Positions 57,191 through 64,000 of a stretch of 64,000 nucleotides of DNA are shown here, in pieces. Numbering within the stretch: the stretch's first letter is position 1; each line of letters begins with the position of its first letter. The notes under the pieces are model-generated. The model had not been told where the DNA came from and did not search any database. It saw only the letters and a program-made list of their open reading frames with translations. The position numbers and the translations under genes were made by a program. Source of the stretch: Cheiracanthium punctorium (taxonomy: Eukaryota > Arthropoda > Arachnida > Araneae > Cheiracanthiidae); NCBI GenBank assembly GCA_038373885.1, contig JAWZYV010012274.1:620001-684000 (forward strand), written 5' to 3'.

Positions 57191-58607
57191 TCATCTAAAC
57201 TTATTTTGTTTGAGAGATAAAATACTGCAGTAATAAGTCGCCAAGCTTGGAGACTTTTGGAGTAATTTTTGAGGGAGGCACGTGACCGTGGTCGGACCAT
57301 TACCAGACTATAGAGTAAGACGGTATTGTACTTGAAATGGATGTGAACTGAAATGGAAACTGACGGATGTACTTGAAATGGAAACGGTCATTGACCGTAA
57401 TGTGTTGAAATGCTTTTCAGTGTTCCCGTAGAAGAACTATAAATGACAAAGACACTATTTTCGATGGAGAGATTCATTTTGTAACCCTTAATAACGTACA
57501 TCACTGCTGAGTCGTTTGAAATAGCCTAATACCTCTAAAATACGCTTTAATGAATTTCTGCCCATAGAGCGTAATGTACTTAAAATCTTTTGGGTGGCCC
57601 TGTACATAAACTATTCGGTCGATTGGGACCAAAAGGGTAGTTGCACAGCTAGATGTTTCGATGATCCTAAATATAAAGTTTCAACATTCTACGACCCATA
57701 GCTTTTGAGATATGCCAGTTACACACACATGTATGTACAGGCGCCAGAGAAAAACTGGTCAAAATGGACCAGCAGCGTCCCCTCCGATAAATTTTCGTAG
57801 TCCATTGTCCATTATCGGAGGTGACGGGTCATCCCTGCATTTATCTTTCATTGGACTAGAAATATTTCTTCCCGCATTTTCCCCTTACGTAGGGGAAGCG
57901 TTATAGAAAGCAGCAAAAGTTCCGGGATTTACTCTGCATTTTTGTTCGTGTAAACAGGCCCACTGCCAAGTCTTGAACCAGAAAGATAATTGTGCCAAAA
58001 GCATCGATTATAATATGCTTGTCAACTCAACAATATTTTTTTTCGTCCAATTAGGTGATATATTATCGTCCAATTTAGCAATATTTTGGATCTAACCCCC
58101 CCAAAACCATGCATCACTATTAATGTAATTTTACGAGATCTTGTCAAAGAACTTGAAGTGGCGTTTCCATCTCTTATGTGATCCTAACCCCCATATTTAT
58201 TGCATTGAGCTTGAAATGAATGAAGTTCTCTTAACTGCCACGGATCGTAATGTACTGGAATTCTTTAGAGTGATCCTGTAGAAGTATAATTGGTAAGCAG
58301 GGGGCTGGTAGAATATTAGAGGAAAGCGGCCAGGCCCCCAACAAAAAGGGGTCCCCCAAATTACTCTTTAAATTTAAAAATTAGCAAATTTGATTTTAAT
58401 TCAAGATAAGGGACAGATAAACTAATTTTATGCTCTAGCATTAAAAACATGTCGTTTTTAACATAAATTTTTACAGAATTGCCCTGCAAAAACTTACTCA
58501 AATGCTCTACAAATACCCGAAAATAGGTTTTATTTTCAAATGAATATTATTCGGTATACTTTGCTTTGCTTACCGAATGCACAAAAAGATTCTACTTCGT
58601 TATTGAT
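57191..58607. other. Gene-free old repeats
   Basis: Contains ctcccaaattact-like fragments (58320-58390) also seen at about 4430, and several tgaaatgg/gtaatgtactt phrases that recur between 57310 and 58270. Nothing is codable. Confidence 0.4.
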
Positions 58608-58815
58608 TGGGACTGTCATTTATATTGTTGCAGAATACTCTGCTTATTCGTGTCTTCGTCGTTCTAAAGTCCAGCTGGTGTAGAAAGTCTAGAAAGGAGT
58701 CCACTTGTCAGGACGGAACACAAACTTTATTGCTTCTAGAACTTCGTCGAACAATAAGCTGTACAAAATTCACAGGCACTAACGGCCATTAGCTCGTTTA
58801 TAACAGTCCACTCAG
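58608..58815 (-). mobile_element. Leader plus partial LTR, antisense
   Basis: 58608-58668 is the complement of the leader after 57131, and 58669-58815 is the complement of the LTR 3' part. It is cut at 58815, where the hAT MITE begins. Confidence 0.6.
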
Positions 58816-60070
58816 TCAGCTCGTGGGTTATTTAAATAGAGGCTCACAAAACAAATTTCGAAAATTAACCCTTTAACGCGCAGTGGTCCCGCTCTGGGAT
58901 CACCCAACTCTGACGTTTTGACTGTTGCCAGTCACGAAGAATAGATTGGATTTTTATAAAAATAGTTGCGGGTGATATAGTTCCGAGAGAATCCTTTTTA
59001 GCACGTCATTTAACGTCAAAAAATGGTCGCGATTATCTTTAACAGCGCTGACATCTGCTGAAAAATGGAAGAACGCGAGAACAGCTGGATCGATTGCCCA
59101 ATGCTGAAAAAAGGGCAGCCGTTGCCATCGCTCGACTTAACTACCAGCAAGATGGCGGACAATCGAAACGTTCATCGCGTGCCACAGATCTAGAGACCCT
59201 TTTCTTGACGCAGCTGGCTGTGCGCGAGCACAGCCGGCTGTCGTCAAAAAAGGGTCTCTAGATCTGTGGCACGCGATGAACGTTTCGATTGTCCGCCATC
59301 TTGCTGGTAGTTAAGTCGAGCGATGGCAACGGCTGCCCTTTTTTCAGCATTGGGAAAAGGTTGCGCCTCAAAGGGTTAAATATACAGATATGACACCCCT
59401 TACAAATTAAAATAGATTTGCGTTTCCAGCAGTGAAAGGAAAGCAATGCACGCAACTGGAAGAAAACAAGTCATCTTTGGTCTTACATATCGTTACCTAG
59501 ATAAGTTTTAGCAAAGGTGTTGTCTTGATTCATTTTACTTTAATTTTTTTTCAAAGGATACTATTGAAAAATGTCATTGCTTTAGCTCCGAAACACGTCT
59601 TTTACTCCCATTTACACTAGTTTGTAAAAAATAATGTAGTGAAAAAAGATAGAAATAAAGAAAATAATAAGAAAATGAAATAAAAATTAATTAACTAACC
59701 GAACGTAAAAAAAAAGGGAAAATCCGGAAGAAATGCCGAAAAAAAGGGCCCATTGTGCACAATGAAAATGTGCGAACGGATGATATCAGCAGGGCCCATA
59801 CTTCTTCTCCGCTTCTATTCCAAGAGAGCGGCTGAGAAGGAAAATTTTCCGTTCGCACGTGCGATTGATTGAAGACTGTGCTGTAGTAACCTATACTATA
59901 GTGCGTTAGATATAATAAGCATATTTAATAATAGTGGGGGGGGGAAGAGCGTAAAACTCACGTTTTAAATTCACAAAAATCTAGAAGTGTACTTAATATT
60001 TGTTTTAAGTATAATTTGTTAATGTGTTTATTCTTTACTTTTACCTTTGGGGAGGGGTTCACGTGCTCAT
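58816..60070 (-). mobile_element. hAT MITE copy 2 (reverse), both tips damaged
   Basis: Runs from ctcgtgggttatttaaatag to ggttcacgtgctcat and is the reverse of 11293-12522, lacking the CAGTGGCGG tips. It is interrupted by a piggyBac-type MITE (58869-59375), which copy 1 lacks. It lacks the element found at 11907-12365 in copy 1. Its far end is cut by the element starting at 60071. Confidence 0.88.
58869..59375. mobile_element. piggyBac-type MITE with a near-perfect hairpin
   Basis: 507 bp flanked by TTAA (58865-58868 and 59376-59379). Ends are CCCTTTAACGCGCAG and the complement of CCCTTTGAGGCGCAA. TTAA duplication and CCC-type ends are characteristic of piggyBac. The inner part, 59097-59354, is an almost perfect palindrome with arms of about 126 bp. 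The host MITE copy at 12466-12469 has the single TTAA empty site. Confidence 0.92.
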
Positions 60071-62212
60071 TAGGGTGGAGTGAAAATGGCCAAAAAAAAT
60101 TTCTTTTTGATTTTAATATTGCCTGACTCAACAAATGGTGCTGTATGGCAAAAAAGTCTCAGAAAAAAAATTCTAGTCGATTCACTGATTGTCTTCAGGT
60201 TCCACACTGGGCTCAAAGAAAGGAATGTTAACGTAAAAAGTAAAAAAATCAATTTTTCAAAATTCAATTTTAATGTTTACAATAACTTTATTTTTTGACT
60301 CAAAAACAGTTCTAACTAATAAAAAGAAACAAGTAAAAGTACGGCAATGTTTTATTGCCGTTAACAAACAAACAAACATAAAAAAGAAAGAAAGAAAGAA
60401 GAAGAAAAAATAGTCACTAACTTGCAACCACGCGTCATAAGTTTTGGGGTATATTTTGAATACATAGTTATTAAATATTTGCATATTACTTCATTTTTAA
60501 AGACAATTAATATTTAGAAAGCACACTAATACAGAAAAGAAAATGATACCAAATTTACCTTTCGAGTATTATTGACTAATAAAACACTTTACTTTAATCA
60601 GTCTTCAATTTTGGAGTCCACATGGAGGGCAAAATAATTAACTTTGGTAGTTCCTTTCGTGATTTGATTTCACAACGAATGTATCCATCTCTGGCTTTTG
60701 CTCCAGATGTTACCAATGATGCTTGCGTTAGTAGTCTTACATGCCTTTCTACTGCTTGAGAAGGGCAAGGGAGCTTCTCTATTTCAAATTCTGAACCGTT
60801 TCTGATCATACTTGCTACATCTTCGTCACTGAGGTTCATGGTAGCTGGTGGTTCCAAAGGATTGTCCCAGTGAATCATCTGAAAATACTACTCTGCTTCG
60901 AAATTTATATTTAGAAGATCAAATTGGCTTATTTTCCCCTTCCAGTCAGTTTTTCTTGCATTCAATATTCTTCTTAGGTCAAATTCTCGAATATGTGATC
61001 ATTCATCAAACAGCATTGCCAACAGAAATTTTTCAGAATGAGCAAAATAAGAATTCCTCTGAATAACTTCATGAATGATTCACTTAAACTCTTCTGGGAA
61101 GAATGAACTTCTTTTCATCATTCCGTGCTCCATGAGTAGCTCCTGGGATTTTCTTTATTTCAAACCAGGATGGCACGTACACTTTCATCACATAGTCTAC
61201 TAGGAGTTTAAAGCATTCTGTTGGTTCGGCAGTCGACACGTACAGGCGCAGTATTCAGTTCGCTGTAGTGAGTCATTCTTGAATGAGACATCCTTCCTGG
61301 ACTTCTGTTTCCCGAATCTGGATTGCACTGTCCCGAGCATACTGCCCTAGAAATATCGAAGAGGTACTTTTGGTCTGTACTGAGGTCTTTTTTATCAATT
61401 TCAGGCAGAGCAACAGGAATAGAAACAAAATTTGTCACAACAAACGTTTCATACGTTTCCAGAAATTTTCCTATTGTTCCAGAAAACTAGTATAGCCCAG
61501 ATGTCTTTCAGTCAATCTTATGGAAAAGGTGGCGAAGAGGTAGTTCATTAGTATGCAATAAGCATACAAACCAGTGCAATTTATGGCCAACAAAGATTTC
61601 AAGCTGTCTAACTACGCCATTTTTCTTCCCATTGTTGACTTTCGGTGCATCTCACCCAATGGCAACAAGATCCTAAAGTGCAATCTCTTTCTGTGTAACA
61701 AAGTTGATGATGCTGCAGGTAATATCAGTACTAGAGCCTGAATGCGGAGTCACATGTCCTATGTGAACAGAACCAGGTTCTGACAACATAACAATATGCT
61801 CTTCCACAGATACAGTAGCATATAAAGAGCTTCACTTCTTACATAATAGTTGTGTCCTTTCTTCCATCGAAGTATATGGTGTACAAAGACTGTGCTACTT
61901 GTATAGAATTAAGTTTTGATCGTATCTTTCATTATAATTTTTAATAAGGGGAATTACTTCTTGATGACTTACCACAGGCAAGGAGGCTTTCTTCCAAATT
62001 CTTTCAACGTCCAAAGAAATAATTTCGATGATCTCTTTTACTGAAGGATCTTTTTTGTTCCCCTGCTTCCACAGTATATCATTTTTTGTGATAAAGAAAT
62101 GCTTCAATAAATCAGAATACGTTGGTGGTAACACTGTCTCTTTCAATAGTATTGGAATTCCGAAAATACTACAAAAAGTTTCACTTCTAATTGTGGTCAT
62201 ATTTAAATTCAA
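60071..62212 (-). mobile_element. Second copy of the unnamed DNA transposon family (right end not seen)
   Basis: Begins TAGGGTGGAGTG, the same TAGGGTGG start as the element at 14713-17315. It lies immediately after gtgctcat inside a hAT MITE. The opposite end (ccaccctagtgctcat expected) was not found before 64000, so the right limit given is the last coding sequence. It contains the longer pseudogene of the family. Confidence 0.6.
60594..62212 (-). pseudogene. Transposase-like protein of the unnamed family (copy 2), broken
   Basis: Minus-strand order: 62212-61895 with LPPTYSDLLKHFFITKND, DPSVKEIIEII and KKASLPVVSHQEVI. Then near 61840-61690 EEHIVMLSEPGSVHIGHVTP. Then near 61670-61570 NNGKKNGVVRQLEIF and HWFVCLLHTNELPLRHLF. 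Then (61438-61208) EIDKKDLSTDQKYLFDISRA and CSGQCNPDSGNRSPGRMSHS. Finally (60878-60594) EPPATMNLSDEDVASMI, PCPSQAVERHVRLLTQAS and RDGYIRCEIKSRKELP. I recall this block order, ending in (C/P)(H/S)(T/Q)QAVER and RDG(F/Y)IR, from a large, mostly uncharacterised ORF family repeated in arthropod genomes. At least five stops and several frameshifts make it inactive. It covers the C-terminal half that the 15.4-16.7 kb copy lacks. Confidence 0.7.
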
Positions 62213-62547
62213 AACTTCGTATTATTTTTTTGTCAAATATAAATCAAAATTAATAAAACGTATTGCTTCAATCTTACGAAGGAGAAACAAGTGGTTGAAA
62301 CAAAGGCAATAGCAAAAACGAATCATTCCACACAATAAAAGTGACGTGCCTTATTAGGTTATGATATAATAGTTAGATTAGAACACGCGCTGCCATCTAG
62401 TAGATTTTAGAGTATAATTTGCTTTTTTTATGTACAAAAAGCCATTTATGGATCTGATATCTGGCAGTAACGTTCCAATAAAACAATTTATTAATGAGAG
62501 AGTAATTCATTAATATTATTTTATAAATTAAAGAATTATTTAGTAAA

Positions 62548-62611
62548 ACTAGGGGCCAAGGCCCCCAGACTCGCTACGCTCGCTTTTCGTATGAGGCATT
62601 CGGCCCCTAGT
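62548..62611. repeat. Short hairpin with actaggggcc ends
   Basis: actaggggcc ... ggcccctagt, 64 bp, with a GC-rich centre (cagactcgctacgctcgc) in AT-rich DNA. Possibly a tiny MITE. I see no duplication beyond the ends. Confidence 0.5.
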
Positions 62612-62744
62612 CAGGCTTATTCGTAAAAAAGACATAATTTCAACAGACAAAATCCGAAGATTGGATCAGATAGGATGTTACTGAGCTACGCATTGCTTGG
62701 TTCTTGCATGTTCATTGGTACATAAAAATTTAAACTTCACACTA

Positions 62745-62870
62745 CAGTAGACCCCCTACCCCTCATAACACGGAAGATATTTTGTTATGGGAATCCGTGT
62801 TGTACGGGTCCTGAGCTATACTACACCTGGAGTGCGGACTCCGCTTATAATCGCTGGAAAAATTATTTGC
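62745..62870 (+). mobile_element. Tigger end fragment
   Basis: CAGTAGACCCCCTACCCCTC followed by cataacacggaa and a cgcttataatcg motif. It resembles a Tigger left end without a partner. Confidence 0.5.
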
Positions 62871-62999
62871 ACTCCTCAGAAACACAATGATATTTAGTAT
62901 TGCCATTCAAAAGTTATATTAATTAGGAGCTAAAGCATAATAAAATCAGAAAATCTGTTTCAGCTGTATTTTTAATAATGTAAAACCTATTGGACACCC

Positions 63000-63135
63000 T
63001 TCGAATTTGCCACCCATGGCGATTTTTCATTATTTGGCGACTTGCGTACATGTAAAGTTAATAAATGCTACGGAACAGATAGGATAGCTTGCCACCAATG
63101 GCGACTTATCATTATTTGGCGACTTACACATGCTC
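63000..63135 (+). repeat. Tandem pair of ~95-bp units
   Basis: ttgccaccca(t)ggcgat...cattatttggcgactt occurs twice (about 63007-63060 and 63090-63130). The phrase 'ttggcgact' also occurs in the LTR sequences, so this may be an old LTR fragment. Confidence 0.55.
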
Positions 63136-64000
63136 ACAACCTATAATTACTGTTCATGTAAGGTTACCGGAAAACCGTTGTCCATATTTTCATTTACATA
63201 ATCGTTTGCAGATTGGCGTACTTAGCACCACGAATTATACCATCTCGTCGCGCTAGCAAATATCTGAAGTAACTGCTATAATGGCATAGTTAACGCCGCC
63301 AAAAATTTCTACTGGTAGCAAATAATCCAGCTGGACGAGAACCGGCTTTAAAATAATCTGCATTTTAATTATTTTTCATTTTCAAGATATTAGTTATTCT
63401 GTTTTGGAAAAACGAATAATCGCTAATTCTAAACTCCTGTTGTCTAAGCGAACTTACTATTTGAAAATTGTCAACTTTGTGTAACACATTTTGAGTTACT
63501 TATTTCATATAGTTTTTATTTTGGCGTAAAATGGGCGTAATTCTAACTCATGTTTGTAAATTTCACGCGAATCTAGATACTTGGAAACGCTTTGTTGCAA
63601 AGGAATGAATGATTTTATGCCACATCTGGCAACCATTCGGTTTATTTTTTCAGTTTTTTATTAATATCTTCTAAAATAATTCGATTTTCGAAATTTAAAT
63701 CAGCTTAGCAGGTTCCTCGAATTTTTCGAATCTGTGGGCACCTTAGTCGAAACTCAAATCCCCACGGTTTAGGAGGAGATACGCTGACAAGCTTTTGACA
63801 GCGGCGGCGACCGCGGCCTTTACTTTTTTTTTTAGAATAGAGAGATATTAAATTAAAAAAAATATTTTTTACATAAAATCATTAAAAATTTGAAAAAAAG
63901 CCAATATAAACATTCACTTGAGATGTGGAACCTCAAGATGTCAACATTTTAAGTTGAAATTTGGAGACAATTGGTTTCAGCTAGTTTGGCACCATATAAT
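63136..64000. other. Gene-free end of window
   Basis: 63640-63780 resembles the 3' part of the dispersed repeat (ttaatatcttctaaaataat compare 50900, 53610). A GC-rich gacagcggcggcgaccgcgg follows and then an AT-rich tail. Confidence 0.4.

Overview
This is a eukaryotic, AT-rich, intron- and transposon-dominated window. The only host gene I can support is the 3' end of a mu-class glutathione S-transferase on the + strand: two coding exons (1011-1121 and 7616-7717) separated by a 6.5 kb intron. Mu-class GSTs are expanded in chelicerates and missing from insects. With the repeat families present (hAT, pogo/Tigger, mariner/Tc1, Helitron-like, tRNA-derived SINEs), this suggests an arthropod, most likely a spider or other chelicerate. 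That assignment is inference.

Layout. 1-8.3 kb: an LTR copy, then the two GST exons. The intron carries a 1.55 kb inverted repeat with a pogo-like MITE and a TA microsatellite in its loop, and an internally deleted mariner. 8.5-10.0 kb: a foldback element with a tRNA-like sequence in each arm. 10.3-13.0 kb: three hAT-type elements nested like Russian dolls, each with a perfect 8-bp target-site duplication (TSD). 13.5-19 kb: a pogo/Tigger element; a 2.6 kb DNA transposon of a family I cannot name, with about 380-bp terminal inverted repeats (TIRs); and a hAT element hosting a Tigger element with a transposase remnant. 19-24.3 kb: small MITEs and minisatellite. 24.4-31.3 kb: a 6.9 kb hAT element with TIRs, TSD and a recognisable ZMYM1-like transposase pseudogene, filled with SINEs, (TA)n and a second nested hAT element. 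31.3-41 kb: fragments, a 182-bp MITE and a 5'-truncated Tc1 transposase. 41.3-49.4 kb: an 8.1 kb palindrome whose arms carry Helitron-like coding remnants, a dispersed repeat and arrays of a 571-bp tandem unit. 49.4-56.4 kb: more copies of that dispersed repeat and old fragments. 56.5-60 kb: LTR copies and a second copy of the 11.3 kb hAT MITE, itself hit by a piggyBac-type MITE. 60.1-62.2 kb and beyond: a second, longer copy of the unnamed transposon family.

The two hAT MITE copies (11293-12522 and 58816-60070) document each other's insertions. Each preserves the empty target site of the element inserted in the other. I find no CRISPR, operon or prokaryotic feature and no functional RNA gene. 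Nothing here is a clear new biological system. The most novel items are the unnamed transposon family (14.7-17.3 kb and 60.1-62.2 kb), the 8 kb palindrome and the foldback element with inverted tRNA-like units. TSD and TIR coordinates were read by eye; most other boundaries are approximate.
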